Source: CAWKEY01 sp963848675 (GTDB lineage: Bacteria > Pseudomonadota > Gammaproteobacteria > Methylococcales > Methylomonadaceae). Taken from it: a stretch of DNA of 64,000 bases. The notes under the pieces are model-generated. The model saw nothing but the letters and a program-made list of their open reading frames with translations, made no database searches and had not been told where the DNA came from. The DNA lies in assembly GCA_963848675.1 (NCBI GenBank), contig CAWKEY010000015.1:1-64000 (forward strand). Direction: 5' to 3'. This document shows positions 8,564-18,927 of this stretch, piece after piece. Position 1 is the first letter of the stretch, and each line of letters opens with the position of its first letter. A program made the translations under genes and the position numbers.

Positions 8564-9739
8564 ATGAAATCACAAGCTATTTTTGATTACCCTCTGTTTG
8601 CGTTGGGCTTTAGAACGTTTTTTGCCTTGGCCGGATTATTCGCGTTGATCCTGATTGTGCTTTGGAACGCCATTTTTAAAGGCCAGTTAGGCCTGGATAA
8701 TTATTTCCCCAGCACTTACTGGCATGGACATGAAATGCTGTTGGGCTATGCGGTAGCCGTTATTGCGGGTTTTTTATTGACAGCGGTAAAGAACTGGACC
8801 GGTAAACCGACTGTAACCGGTGACAGGCTGGCGGGCTTAGCATTGCTATGGCTGTATGGACGCATCCTGCCGTTTTATTCAGGTCTGTTGCCGGATGCGC
8901 TGATTGCCCTGGTCGATTTTTCCTTTCTGCCGGTGCTGGCCTATCAGGTCAGCAAGCCCATACTGCAGGCCAGACAATATAAAAACCTGATTTTTATCGG
9001 CTTGTTAGTGTTGCTGACTTTAGGCAATGGCCTGATACACAGTGAAATGCTGGGGCTACAGGAAAACACGGCATGGACGGGGATCGAACTGGTGATAGCC
9101 ACCATTATCAGCATGATTTTGATAATTGCCGGGCGCGTGTTTCCGTTTTTTACCGAACGCGGTATTCCCGGAACCTTAGCATTAAGAAACCCTATGCTGG
9201 ATGCCCTGGCCGTTGTCTCCGCGGTTTTGGTTTTTGGTCTGCAATTATTTGCTATTTCTGGCGGTATTCTGGCCTTGGCGGCGAGTTTGGCAGTGGTAAT
9301 GAACATCGCCCGTGTCTCAGGCTGGTACGTCCCACGAATCTGGTATGTGCCTTTGTTATGGGTGCTTTATATCGGCTATGGCTGGATCATTCTGGGCTTT
9401 GTTCTGATTGCCTTTTCAGCGTATGAACTGGTTTTACCATCGCTAGCATTGCATGCCTTTACCCTGGGCGGTATTGGTGTATTAACCTTGGGCATGATGG
9501 CGCGGGTTTCATTAGGCCATACCGGCAGGGTACTGAAAGCCTCCAATGCCATGGCGCTGGCTTTTGTGTTCATCAACCTGGCAGCTTTGTTCAGGGTCTT
9601 GTTGCCTGTCGCGCTGCCGGAGTGGTACAGCATATTTGTTTACGGATCTACCCTGTCCTGGTTGGCGGCGTTTTCCCTGTTCGTCCTTATTTATCTGCCC
9701 ATGTTGACTAGCCCACGGTTGGATGGTCTGGAGGGTTGA
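8564..9739 (+). CDS. nnrS: NnrS family haem-copper membrane protein
   Basis: 391 residues with about 12 predicted transmembrane segments. Conserved NnrS features are visible: an N-terminal FDYPLFALGFRTFFALAG, YWHGHEMLLGYAVAVIAGFLLTAVKNWTG with clustered His, and MARVSLGHTGR near the C-terminus. NnrS proteins are associated with nitric-oxide stress and denitrification in Proteobacteria. The ATG lies 5 bases after the DUF455 gene stop. No nitrite or NO reductase genes are in the window. Confidence 0.87.
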   Translation: MKSQAIFDYPLFALGFRTFFALAGLFALILIVLWNAIFKGQLGLDNYFPSTYWHGHEMLLGYAVAVIAGFLLTAVKNWTGKPTVTGDRLAGLALLWLYGRILPFYSGLLPDALIALVDFSFLPVLAYQVSKPILQARQYKNLIFIGLLVLLTLGNGLIHSEMLGLQENTAWTGIELVIATIISMILIIAGRVFPFFTERGIPGTLALRNPMLDALAVVSAVLVFGLQLFAISGGILALAASLAVVMNIARVSGWYVPRIWYVPLLWVLYIGYGWIILGFVLIAFSAYELVLPSLALHAFTLGGIGVLTLGMMARVSLGHTGRVLKASNAMALAFVFINLAALFRVLLPVALPEWYSIFVYGSTLSWLAAFSLFVLIYLPMLTSPRLDGLEG

Positions 9740-9904
9740 CAAAAGTAGCTTCGAATTAGATTGTATTAAAGCTTAACGTTGACGATTGATTCCAGATTTT
9801 TAGGGCCTTGTTTTTTTCGCAGTTTTTACAATTTCACGATAACCAAACTAAAATCAACGAAGCGAGAACTTTTTTTACTCTAACGCAACGAAATATTGGC
9901 TGCC

Positions 9905-11215
9905 ATGTTCTGGAATTTCTTCAAGAAAAAAAATAAACCCTCTGAAAAACCTGAGCCCAAGGTTAAAAACGATCCAAAACCGGCTGAAAATAAACTCGTG
10001 GGCACTCAACAAATTCAACTGCCCCATAGTTTTTTTAAAAAACTGATTCCTGTTGGGGAGCTTCTTGATCAACAAGAGTTTGAACAATTGCCCATTTATT
10101 CGGCGACATTTCCTCCAGGGTCAGTGATTTTTAACAGAGGTTCAGAAGTCGATTCGTTAATTTACCTAACCAAAGGCATCGCTTTTCTTGAATCGAATAG
10201 TGGGTCAGGACAAGAAATAGACGCTGATACCATGAGAGCATGGTATCCACTGTCCAGCGATAAATTGCATCATCTCACTGCCATTGCAAAATCAGACGTT
10301 ACAATAATCTATCTACCCAGATATCTGCTCCAAATCAAGCCGCAAGAGGATTCTCCAAAGCTGCCAGCGCATTTAACAAACAACCGTTTTATCAATCGTT
10401 TTTACAAGCTTTATCAACACAAAAGTTTCGAAATCCCGCAACTGCCGGACGTTGCACTAAAACTGCGCAGGGCATTTCTGCAAGATATCGGCATCATCGA
10501 AGCCGTTAAGATTATTAGTCTTGATCCGGTTATCGCGGCAAGATTGATTCAAGTGGTCAACAGTCCCATTTACCGGCCAGTGACCCCTATCAGTCAATGC
10601 CTTGATGCCGTCACTCGCTTGGGACTCACGACGACACGTAATTTGGTTACCGCTTTCAGCATGAAGAATTTGATCCGAATTAAGCATCCCGCGATCAAAA
10701 GGCGTGCTCAAGAAACCTGGATGCAAAGCGTCAGAATTTCCTGTATCAGTCACACTCTGGCCAGAGTTACCGGAAAAGTCGATTCCGAAGAGGCCTTGCT
10801 GGCCGGGCTCTTGCACAATATCGGCGTGCTGCCGATACTCATGTTTGCCGATAGTCTTGCAGAAAATGATTATGAACTGAGTGACATCGATGATTGCATT
10901 AAAGAAATGCAAGGCCCGGTCGGCGCTTTAGTCCTTAAGAATTGGGAATTTCCGGAAAATTTAAAAAATATACCTCTGCAAACAGCCAACTGGTTTGAAA
11001 GCCACAGTCCGGCACTGGATTTAAATGATGTGGTCCTGCTGGCAAAATTCCACTATGAAATCGCCCAGCCCAATAGAACACAACTGCCTTTAATAAGCAC
11101 CTTGCCGGCTTTTCAAAAATTGGAAAATCACCCGCTGACACCGGAAATGTCCTTGAGTGTGCTGCAGGATGCCAAACAGGAAATTGCTGAAGCCCTCAAA
11201 TTTTTCATGGATTAG
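9905..11215 (+). CDS. HDOD-domain signalling protein with cNMP-binding-like N-terminus
   Basis: About 436 residues. A Lys/Pro-rich start is followed by a cyclic-nucleotide-binding-like beta-roll (about 55-145: ATFPPGSVIFNRGSEVDSLIYLTKG) and an HDOD domain (about 175-370) with LDPVIAARLIQVVNSP and EEALLAGLLHNIGVLP. HDOD proteins are HD-domain relatives used in bacterial signalling; the HD catalytic pair appears here as HN (LLHNIG), so phosphohydrolase activity is doubtful. ATG 9905 is preferred over in-frame TTG 9896. A 165-base gap to NnrS suggests an independent unit. Confidence 0.8.
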   Translation: MFWNFFKKKNKPSEKPEPKVKNDPKPAENKLVGTQQIQLPHSFFKKLIPVGELLDQQEFEQLPIYSATFPPGSVIFNRGSEVDSLIYLTKGIAFLESNSGSGQEIDADTMRAWYPLSSDKLHHLTAIAKSDVTIIYLPRYLLQIKPQEDSPKLPAHLTNNRFINRFYKLYQHKSFEIPQLPDVALKLRRAFLQDIGIIEAVKIISLDPVIAARLIQVVNSPIYRPVTPISQCLDAVTRLGLTTTRNLVTAFSMKNLIRIKHPAIKRRAQETWMQSVRISCISHTLARVTGKVDSEEALLAGLLHNIGVLPILMFADSLAENDYELSDIDDCIKEMQGPVGALVLKNWEFPENLKNIPLQTANWFESHSPALDLNDVVLLAKFHYEIAQPNRTQLPLISTLPAFQKLENHPLTPEMSLSVLQDAKQEIAEALKFFMD

Positions 11216-11488
11216 TAAGACAGGGGGGGCGTAGACTTGGCCTTTTGGTTACACTGGGTTGAGCCTTAAAACCCGAGCAGGCGTTTTAGGGTGTAATCTG
11301 ACCTGGCAAATTCACTCGGAACTTTGCTGTATCCATACTGGATTTCGTTTAACTCCAGTCCAGAAGAGGTAGGAATCTGGACTCCGGGAATAAAATGGAT
11401 TTACGAAGCCACGCATATACCGGCTGCCTGTATTGAATTTGGCGAACAGCTGTCAAAGTCGTCCGCACAAAAATCATAACTGCCTTGA
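11216..11488. other. convergent intergenic region, nothing recognised
   Basis: Lies between the ends of the HDOD gene and ispG. It starts with a run of G after the HDOD stop. I see no convincing gene, and no clear stem plus T-run terminator. Confidence 0.5.
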
Positions 11489-12706
11489 TTATGCGCCGTA
11501 ATGTGATTCGATATAACGTTGGACAATCGCTTGAAATTCCTCGGCAATGTGGTCGCCTTTGAGGGTAACGGTTTTCTGGCCGTCTTCATAAACAGGCGCG
11601 ACCGGAGATTCGCCGGTGCCAGGCAGACTGATGCCAAGGTTGGCATTTTTACTTTCGCCCGGACCGTTTACCACGCAGCCCATCACCGCGACTTCCATGG
11701 TTTCGACGCCGGGGTACTGACTGCGCCAGATCGGCATGTTATCGCGTAAATAGGCTTGAATCTCCATCGCCAGTTTTTGGAAGTAATCGCTGGTGGTGCG
11801 ACCGCAGCCGGGGCAAGAGATAACCATTGGCGTGAAGGATCGGAAACCCATGGTTTGCAGGATTTCCTGCGCGACAATGACTTCCTGGGTTCTGGCCGCG
11901 CCGGGCTCGGGCGTTAGCGATATGCGGATGGTGTCCCCGATACCTTGCTGCATCAGCACCGATAAAGCCGCCGATGATGAGACGATGCCTTTGGAGCCCA
12001 TGCCCGCTTCGGTCAGACCCAGGTGCAGGGCGTAATCGCAACGGTTCGAGAGATCCTGATAAATGCTGATGAGTTCCTGTACATTACTGATTTTGCAGGA
12101 TAACAGGATTTTGTTTTTGGCCAGACCGATTTCCTGTGCTTTGGCAGCGCTTTCCAGGGCCGAGATGATAATGGCTTCACGGGTGATGGCGGGTAATTCC
12201 TGTGGATTCGGTTTGAGTCTGTTTTCATCCAGCAAGCGGGTCAATACTGCCTGATCCAGACTGCCGCCGTTTACGCCGATGCGCACCGGTTTATCGTATT
12301 GGCAGGCAAATTCAATCATTTGCTGAAATTGCGGATCACGGCTTTTGCCGCGGCCCACGTTGCCGGGATTGATGCGGTATTTGCCTAAAGCCTCGGCACA
12401 GTCGGGATATTTTTCCAGAAGTTTATGGCCGTTAAAATGAAAATCGCCAACCAACGGGACAGAGCAGCCTTTTTTGTCCAGTTGATTGCGAATTTCCGCA
12501 ACCGCCTTGGCCGCTTCCTCCGAATTAACCGTAATGCGGACAATTTCAGAGCCTGCCGTGGCCAGTTCAATGACTTGGTTAACCGTTGCGGACACATTGG
12601 CGGTATCCGTGTTGGTCATCGACTGAACGACAATAGGTGCGCCGCCGCCGACTTTAACGTCGCCGATTAAAACTTGCTGGGTAATTTTTCTAGGGCTAAT
12701 GGACAT
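11489..12706 (-). CDS. ispG: 4-hydroxy-3-methylbut-2-enyl diphosphate synthase IspG
   Basis: IspG (GcpE) reduces methylerythritol cyclodiphosphate to HMBPP in the non-mevalonate isoprenoid pathway, using a [4Fe-4S] cluster. The 405 residues show the two Cys motifs (CPGCGRT and CVVNGPGE), VGGGAPIVVQSMTNTDT at the N-terminus, and RIGVNGGSLD. ATG 12706 is chosen over a TTG two codons upstream. The isoprenoid supply fits a hopanoid producer (see the HpnN gene at 39.9 kb). It converges with the HDOD gene across 273 bases. Confidence 0.95.
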   Translation of the reverse strand: MSISPRKITQQVLIGDVKVGGGAPIVVQSMTNTDTANVSATVNQVIELATAGSEIVRITVNSEEAAKAVAEIRNQLDKKGCSVPLVGDFHFNGHKLLEKYPDCAEALGKYRINPGNVGRGKSRDPQFQQMIEFACQYDKPVRIGVNGGSLDQAVLTRLLDENRLKPNPQELPAITREAIIISALESAAKAQEIGLAKNKILLSCKISNVQELISIYQDLSNRCDYALHLGLTEAGMGSKGIVSSSAALSVLMQQGIGDTIRISLTPEPGAARTQEVIVAQEILQTMGFRSFTPMVISCPGCGRTTSDYFQKLAMEIQAYLRDNMPIWRSQYPGVETMEVAVMGCVVNGPGESKNANLGISLPGTGESPVAPVYEDGQKTVTLKGDHIAEEFQAIVQRYIESHYGA

Positions 12707-12792
12707 ACACAATCTTTATGGAAAAGGTTTCGGTTATCTGAAAGAATACGCGCAAATTATACGCTATCACAATATATTGAGTAGAGTTTAGT

Positions 12793-13521
12793 GTGAAGAT
12801 AAATTATTTTTCAGATATCCATCTGGAGTTTGCCATGCTGGAAGCTCCCGTCAATGATGCTGACATCATTGTCGCTGCGGGTGATATTGGCATTTACAAT
12901 CAAGGCATCGACTGGTTGAAGTCGTTAAATAAACCCGTTATTTACGTTGCCGGCAATCATGAATTTTATGGTCATGAATACCACAATACCCTGGAAATGA
13001 TCCGCGCGCAGTGCTTAGGCAGCCAGGTACGCTTTCTGGATAACAACCGCTTTATTTTCCAGGGTGTGCGTTTTTTAGGCAGCACGATGTGGGCGGATCT
13101 GTATGTTGACGGTGATGAAAAAGCAGCGGCGCTGGGCGAAACCTTAAACGATTTCAAGAAAATTAATCTGTCTGACAGGTGTTTTGATACCCAGGACTTT
13201 AGCCAATTGCATCAGGCTTCAAAACAATGGCTGGAAAAAGAGCTGGCCAAGCCGTTTTCAGGTCAGACAGTTGTTATTACTCATCATGCGCCCTCCCTAT
13301 GGAGCTGGAATGATTCTCCCAATGCCCTGAAAAAACTGGCGTATTGTAATGACTTAAAATCCTTGCTGCATGAATACGATATTGCCGCCTGGTTTCATGG
13401 CCATGTCCACAGTACGGTGGATTACCGCATCTCCGGTGCCAGAATTTTATGCAACCCCAGAGGCTATGCCGGCAGGAAAATCGTGCCGGGTTTTGAGCTG
13501 AACAAAACGGTGGTGATTTGA
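12793..13521 (+). CDS. calcineurin-like metallophosphoesterase
   Basis: 242 residues with all metallophosphoesterase motifs in order: SDIHLE (D-x-H), AAGDIG (GD), AGNHEFYG (GNHE), ITHHAP (H-H) and WFHGHVHS (GHxH). They bind two metals and hydrolyse a phosphoester; the substrate is unknown. Start is GTG 12793. It stands alone, divergent from ispG across about 85 bases. Confidence 0.85.
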   Translation: MKINYFSDIHLEFAMLEAPVNDADIIVAAGDIGIYNQGIDWLKSLNKPVIYVAGNHEFYGHEYHNTLEMIRAQCLGSQVRFLDNNRFIFQGVRFLGSTMWADLYVDGDEKAAALGETLNDFKKINLSDRCFDTQDFSQLHQASKQWLEKELAKPFSGQTVVITHHAPSLWSWNDSPNALKKLAYCNDLKSLLHEYDIAAWFHGHVHSTVDYRISGARILCNPRGYAGRKIVPGFELNKTVVI

Positions 13522-13652
13522 ATCGCACCCTGATCCTTGGCAGCCGGATATTAAACTAACAATGTTGGTTTTCCGGTCTCTACCAGCTTAGGCTCTCGAA
13601 TGAAAAATTATCTGCTACTATGTCGTTATCACGGGCAAATTAGGGACAGCTG

Positions 13653-15296
13653 ATGAAATCCATTCTTCCGAAAAAATACAGCCTCATTCTGGTTTCCACT
13701 TTGTTATTGCTATCGCCTTGTCCGGTGCTATCAGGTGACTGGATATACGCTGTTAAACCGGGCGACAGTATTTGGACTATTGCTGAAAATTATTTATCGA
13801 ACGTCAGCTACTGGAAAAGGCTGCAAGCTTTAAATAATGTTCAGGATCCTTTGCATATTCCGCCAGGAACAAAACTGAGGATACCTGTAAACTGGTTAGC
13901 AAAGTTCCCCGTTGTTGCCCGAATTCATAGCATCAACGGTGCCGTGCAAATTACAGAGGAAGATAATGACAAAGCCCGATTCCTGAAAGTAGGTGATTAC
14001 CTGTTTATAGGGGACGTGATTCATACGGGTGCTGATGCAACGGCGGTTATTGAATTCGTCGATGGCTCAAATTTATTGATTCAGCCTCAAAGCCAGCTCA
14101 TTATGGCTAATCTAGGGATTTATTCTCAAACTGATGTGACTAGCACCTTGCTAAAATTAACAAAAGGCCGCATCGAAACTCATGTAAGACCCAAAAAAGA
14201 TGCCGCCAGTCGATTTGAAATTAAGACACCGGCTGGTATTACCTCGGTTCGTGGCACAGATTATCGGGTAAGTGCAGAACCGGCTGTGGCTGAATCCAGA
14301 ACGGAGGTTATCGAAGGTGCAGTAGGTGTTACCAGCAGGGGAAAAACGCGCTTGATCCCTCAGGGGTTTGGTACTGTTTCAAGCCTGGATAGCCCACCCA
14401 AAGCACCAATAGAATTATTGCCTGCTCCTGATATGGCCTCTGTTCCTGAACTATTTGAACGCCTGCCTTTATATTTGAATTTATCAGAAAAAACAGGGAT
14501 TAATCGTTATCGAATTCAACTTTCAAAAAATCCTGATTTCGATCATGTTCTGTTTGATAAGTTGTTTGAGGGCAATAAAATCAGAATTTCAGAACTACCC
14601 GATGGTCACTATCATTTACGGGTTCGCGGTGTTGATCAGCAAGGACTGGAAGGTAAAAATGGCCTGCATGCTTTCACTGTCAATGCCAGACCGGAACCGC
14701 CACTTTTACTGGAGCCCAAACCTGACTCCGGCGTGCCACAAGAACAACCGCAGTTTAGCTGGGCTAAATTACAATCAGTTCAGCACTATCATATTCAGAT
14801 AGCAGAGGACGCGCTATTCAAAAAAATCATTATCGATAATACTAATCTTGTTGATGTTAGTTATGCTGCCGATAAAAAGCTAACGCTAGGCCAGTATTAT
14901 TGGCGAGTTGCTTCCATCAATACTGATGAAGGCCAAGGGCCTTTTAGCGATGCTCAGGTTTTCAGGCGGGTTATGCCCGCACCGAATGCTGAAGAACCGG
15001 AAGTTTCCGATACAAGTATCATGATGCGTTGGCGCGCTGGCTTGCCGGGACAAAAATATCAGTTTCAGTTAGCCACAGAATCTTCATTTGCGCCGCCTCT
15101 TATCGACAAACGTATCGAAAAAGCCGAGCTTGAAATAGATCGTCCTGCCGGCGGTAAATACTTTATTCGGATCAGAACCATTGAGCCGGATGGATTTATC
15201 GGGCCGTATAACGAACCTCAGATGATAGAAATCCCCGATCAGTTTAACTATTGGTGGCTAATGGCCTTGCCGTTACTCGGATTAATTGCGCTATAG
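13653..15296 (+). CDS. periplasmic LysM-FecR domain protein
   Basis: 547 residues: a signal peptide (about 1-27), a LysM domain (about 30-82, YAVKPGDSIWTIAENY) for peptidoglycan binding, a FecR-type domain (about 110-225, VGDYLFIGDVIHTGADATAVIEF … TPAGITSVRGTDYRVS), then fibronectin-like repeats (HFHIQIAEDALF-like segments) and a C-terminal hydrophobic helix (WWLMALPLLGLIAL). The stop is 24 bases before the cyclic-di-GMP enzyme gene start. LysM-FecR genes often sit beside CHASE2 receptors, so it may feed an envelope signal to the next protein. ATG 13653 follows AGGGACAG. Confidence 0.82.
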   Translation: MKSILPKKYSLILVSTLLLLSPCPVLSGDWIYAVKPGDSIWTIAENYLSNVSYWKRLQALNNVQDPLHIPPGTKLRIPVNWLAKFPVVARIHSINGAVQITEEDNDKARFLKVGDYLFIGDVIHTGADATAVIEFVDGSNLLIQPQSQLIMANLGIYSQTDVTSTLLKLTKGRIETHVRPKKDAASRFEIKTPAGITSVRGTDYRVSAEPAVAESRTEVIEGAVGVTSRGKTRLIPQGFGTVSSLDSPPKAPIELLPAPDMASVPELFERLPLYLNLSEKTGINRYRIQLSKNPDFDHVLFDKLFEGNKIRISELPDGHYHLRVRGVDQQGLEGKNGLHAFTVNARPEPPLLLEPKPDSGVPQEQPQFSWAKLQSVQHYHIQIAEDALFKKIIIDNTNLVDVSYAADKKLTLGQYYWRVASINTDEGQGPFSDAQVFRRVMPAPNAEEPEVSDTSIMMRWRAGLPGQKYQFQLATESSFAPPLIDKRIEKAELEIDRPAGGKYFIRIRTIEPDGFIGPYNEPQMIEIPDQFNYWWLMALPLLGLIAL

Positions 15297-15320
15297 CAGT
15301 GGTTGCTAAGAAACAGCAAT

Positions 15321-18170
15321 ATGCGTAAATTCATTAGTCACTTGATTTTTCGCGATCTGTTATTAGCAATAATTCTGTCGGCTTTGGCGTTGTTTTTTTA
15401 CCAACAAGATTGGCTGGCTGGCTTGGATAATCAAATTTACGATCTGGAATTAAAGGCATTTTCCAGGCCATCAAGTCACGATATCGTCATAATCAACATC
15501 GATGAGCGTAGCCTAAGCGCGATCGGTCGCTGGCCTTGGGCGAGGGATGTTCATGCTGAATTTATCAATAAATTAACAATAACTCAACCGAAGGCTATTG
15601 GGCTTGATATTATTTTTGCTGAACCTGACACTCAAAATCCAAATGCAGATGACAGGTTAGTGCAAGCTGTTAAGAAGAATGGCCGCGTTGTATTGCCAGT
15701 ATTGCCGGAGCTGCCCAGCATCGGAGATGTCATAAAAATCACTAAGCCCTGGCCTGAGTTGGCGGTATCGGCTGGTCGATTGGGTCATGTCGATATAGAG
15801 ATTGATACCGATGGTGTTGCCCGCAGTATTTTTCTGAAGGCAGGGCTGCAAGGTTCAAGCTGGCCGCCTTTTTCACTGGCATTAATGCAGTTGGGATCAG
15901 CAGAGGCCAGTGCCGCTTATTCAAATCCATTGCCCGAAGACTTCTCTTCCACTACCTATTGGACACGGAAACGTCCTGTGTACATTCCCTTTGTCAGGCG
16001 TCCAGAACATTTTCAGCAATTTTCTTATGTTGATGTACTAGGCAATGAAGGTATACGGGCCTTGCTGCGTGACAAATACGTGATTGTGGGTATGGCGGCA
16101 GCCGGTATGGCGCAGGTTTTTGCAACTCCGGTCATGAATAACGCGCATTTGATGACGGGTGTTGAATTTAATGCCCATGTTCTGGATGCCTTGCTAAATC
16201 AGAGAACCATCACCGCACTTGATCCTGTCTGGGGGATGTTTCTTACCGTTTTTCTGGCCCCGCTTCCGCTGGCTGGTTTTCGCTATCTCACAAAATTTCA
16301 TCCGTTGCTCGTCGTGCTGCTGGCGCTAACAATCACGGTGGTATTAGGGATTTTATTGCTGCACCAATTTTATTTGCGCTACGACCAGGCGGCCGTTGTA
16401 TTAACTCTGCTCATCAGTTACCTTATTTATCATTGGCGCAGTCTCAAATCCATCAAGCAATTATTCTTTCGTGAAAAGGCAAAAGCGCTGGCAGCTCTGC
16501 ATGCAATCGGTGACGCAGTGATCAGCACTGATAGCCGGGGTATTGTTAAGTACATGAATCCCTCCGCGGAAACATTAATCGATTGTTCCTTGGATAAAGT
16601 TCGGGGGCAACACATTGATTCACTCTTTACTGTTAATAGCGATACCAATGACCTCACAGATGAATTCACGGAAATGGCTCGGCATCTTGCAAAGGGTCAT
16701 GAGATCAGGGCCAGGTCTCCTCGCATCATTACTAATCTTAAAGGAAAACAGCGCGCGGTACAGATAAGGGCAAACCCTATCAAAGATGCGTCGAAGCGTA
16801 TCTCCGGCATGGTTTTCGCTTTAAGTGATATCACCGAGAATCTGCAAATCAACCAGAAACTAGCTTATCTGACAACGCACGATCTTATTACAGAATTGCC
16901 CAATAGGCTGTTATGTGAAGATCGTCTGAGTCAGGCTATCAATGCATCCAATCGAAAAGGTAGCTGCTGTGCTGTACTGTTTGTCGATCTAGATGACTTT
17001 AAAAAAATAAATGAAGGAATGGGGCATGCTATAGGCGATCAGGTCTTAAAGGAACTTGCTCAGCGAATGCGCGCCATTGTTCGTAACTATGATTCCGTCG
17101 CGCGCTGGGGTGGCGACGAATTTGTCATTGTGCTCGAGCAGCTCGAAAATGAGGAAATTGTTAGTTTCATAGCGCAAAAAATTCAGGAACAGTTAGCACA
17201 ACCTATTTACCTTGGCGGGCAAAAGCTTTTTGTAACCTCTAGCATGGGTATCAGCCTTTATCCAAAAGATGCCTTAACGGAAGAAAATCTTATTGCCCGT
17301 GCCAACGCTGCAATGTTTCGAGCTAAAGAAACTGGAGGCAACAAGTTTTGTTATTTCTCCAGAAGTCTCAATAAAAAGGCGCGGCAGCGGCTGATTCTGG
17401 AAAAAGAAATGCATTATGCCCTTGAAGAAGGTGGTTTTGAGGTTTTTTATCAACCCCAAATTGAATTGAAAACGTCCCGTATTATAGGTGCTGAAGCGTT
17501 GCTACGCTGGAATCACAATAGCAGAGGCTGCATTTTGCCTGATTTATTCATTCCTCTGGCCGAAGAAATTGGTCTGATTAATCCGATCGGCGAGTGGGTT
17601 CTGCAAACAGTTTGCCAGCAATTAACACAATGGCAAATGCAGGGTTTGCCTAACATCAACGCTGCTGTAAATTTGTCTCCACGACAATTTTTGCAAACCG
17701 ATCTTTGCGATATTATTAAAAGGTCAATACAAGATAATCAATTAAATCCCTGCTATCTGGATCTGGAAATTACAGAATCGCTAATGATTAAAGATGTTGA
17801 CCAGATTGCAGAAATGTTAGCTGCTATCAAATCGTTAGGGGTAAGCATTGCGATTGATGATTTTGGTACAGGATATTCTTCTCTCAGCTTTCTGACACGC
17901 TTTCCTATCGATCAGCTAAAAATCGACAAATCCTTCATTAACCACATCACAACCAGCAGGAACGATGCCAGCATTGCTAAATCATTAATTGCGCTGGCGC
18001 ACAATATGGACATGAAAGTGGTTGCCGAGGGTGTTGAGCATTTCGATCAGCTTGAATTTCTGAAGAACAAGCAGTGTGACATCGTCCAAGGCTATTACTT
18101 TAGTCGCCCTTTGACAGCAGAAGCCATGACTCAACTATTAAAGAAAAGTCAGGGTTTTATGACAAAATAG
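15321..18170 (+). CDS. CHASE2-PAS-GGDEF-EAL cyclic-di-GMP sensor enzyme
   Basis: About 949 residues: an N-terminal helix, an extracytoplasmic CHASE2 sensor (about 40-310), three membrane helices (about 310-380), a PAS domain (about 395-510), GGDEF (WGGDEF at about 596) and EAL (AEALLRW at about 722; DDFGTGYSS and KIDKSFI also present). Both cyclase and phosphodiesterase signatures are intact, so it could make or degrade c-di-GMP. A TTG at 15303 is in frame, but ATG 15321 is preferred. It probably forms an operon with the LysM-FecR gene and may control biofilm or motility. Confidence 0.9.
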   Translation: MRKFISHLIFRDLLLAIILSALALFFYQQDWLAGLDNQIYDLELKAFSRPSSHDIVIINIDERSLSAIGRWPWARDVHAEFINKLTITQPKAIGLDIIFAEPDTQNPNADDRLVQAVKKNGRVVLPVLPELPSIGDVIKITKPWPELAVSAGRLGHVDIEIDTDGVARSIFLKAGLQGSSWPPFSLALMQLGSAEASAAYSNPLPEDFSSTTYWTRKRPVYIPFVRRPEHFQQFSYVDVLGNEGIRALLRDKYVIVGMAAAGMAQVFATPVMNNAHLMTGVEFNAHVLDALLNQRTITALDPVWGMFLTVFLAPLPLAGFRYLTKFHPLLVVLLALTITVVLGILLLHQFYLRYDQAAVVLTLLISYLIYHWRSLKSIKQLFFREKAKALAALHAIGDAVISTDSRGIVKYMNPSAETLIDCSLDKVRGQHIDSLFTVNSDTNDLTDEFTEMARHLAKGHEIRARSPRIITNLKGKQRAVQIRANPIKDASKRISGMVFALSDITENLQINQKLAYLTTHDLITELPNRLLCEDRLSQAINASNRKGSCCAVLFVDLDDFKKINEGMGHAIGDQVLKELAQRMRAIVRNYDSVARWGGDEFVIVLEQLENEEIVSFIAQKIQEQLAQPIYLGGQKLFVTSSMGISLYPKDALTEENLIARANAAMFRAKETGGNKFCYFSRSLNKKARQRLILEKEMHYALEEGGFEVFYQPQIELKTSRIIGAEALLRWNHNSRGCILPDLFIPLAEEIGLINPIGEWVLQTVCQQLTQWQMQGLPNINAAVNLSPRQFLQTDLCDIIKRSIQDNQLNPCYLDLEITESLMIKDVDQIAEMLAAIKSLGVSIAIDDFGTGYSSLSFLTRFPIDQLKIDKSFINHITTSRNDASIAKSLIALAHNMDMKVVAEGVEHFDQLEFLKNKQCDIVQGYYFSRPLTAEAMTQLLKKSQGFMTK

Positions 18171-18311
18171 CTTAGCCTGGACAACACTTGATGCTGTTTA
18201 TTAACATGCCCAGTTATGAATCGTGGGCTTTTGGTTGTATGAATAAGCACTGGGGTGGGCGTTTTTGAAGTACTGAACCCCAATCAACACTTAATCACAA
18301 AAGGTAAAACC

Positions 18312-18848
18312 ATGAAATGTAAAAAATCGTTATCCTTCCTGCTAGTCGCGTTATCCTCATCGTCATGGGCGCAGGCTGATATCATCGTCCCCATGAACTT
18401 GATTACCGAAACTGGCGTTGACAAGCCGATTGGTCAAATCACCATCAGTGAGTCCAAGTACGGGTTAGTGTTTACACCAGCGCTGAGTGATTTGCCGGCC
18501 GGCATGCACGGCTTTCATGTGCATGAAAACCCAAGCTGCGAGCCCGGTGAAAAGGACGGCAAAATAGTGGCGGGACTTGCGGCCGGCGGGCATTATGATC
18601 CTTTTAACACCAAGCAGCACGGGCCATGGGGCGAAGGCCATTTGGGTGATTTGCCCGCGCTGTACGCCAATTCAGAAGGTAGAGCTGGTCAGGCGCAACT
18701 GGCGCCACGCCTTAAATTGACTGATGTGCAGGTCAGATCCCTGGTTATTCATGAAAAAGGTGATAATTATTCTGATCAGCCGCTACCCTTGGGCGGCGGC
18801 GGTGCGCGCATTGCCTGTGGTGTGATTCCAAAAGTCAAAGGAAAGTAA
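18312..18848 (+). CDS. sodC: periplasmic Cu/Zn superoxide dismutase SodC
   Basis: 178 residues from ATG 18312 (AAAGGT upstream), which matches a signal peptide start (MKCKKSLSFLLVALSSSSWA). Copper and zinc ligands are in GMHGFHVHENPSC, GGHYDPFNTKQHGPWGEGHLGD and SLVIHEKGDN; GGGGARIACGVI at the C-terminus is typical. The enzyme removes superoxide in the periplasm. The frame extends upstream to 18255, but that part looks untranslated. Confidence 0.93.
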   Translation: MKCKKSLSFLLVALSSSSWAQADIIVPMNLITETGVDKPIGQITISESKYGLVFTPALSDLPAGMHGFHVHENPSCEPGEKDGKIVAGLAAGGHYDPFNTKQHGPWGEGHLGDLPALYANSEGRAGQAQLAPRLKLTDVQVRSLVIHEKGDNYSDQPLPLGGGGARIACGVIPKVKGK

Positions 18849-18927
18849 GCCGATCTGACACAGTTATGGAAGCGGCTTTAGCCGCGATTGCCAACGTCCA
18901 ACAAAACGCTACAGCCGGAACTTAACG

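Noticed and set aside
11401..11646. 81-codon minus-strand frame at the ispG end
   Set aside because: Overlaps ispG in another frame; composition and content do not look coding.
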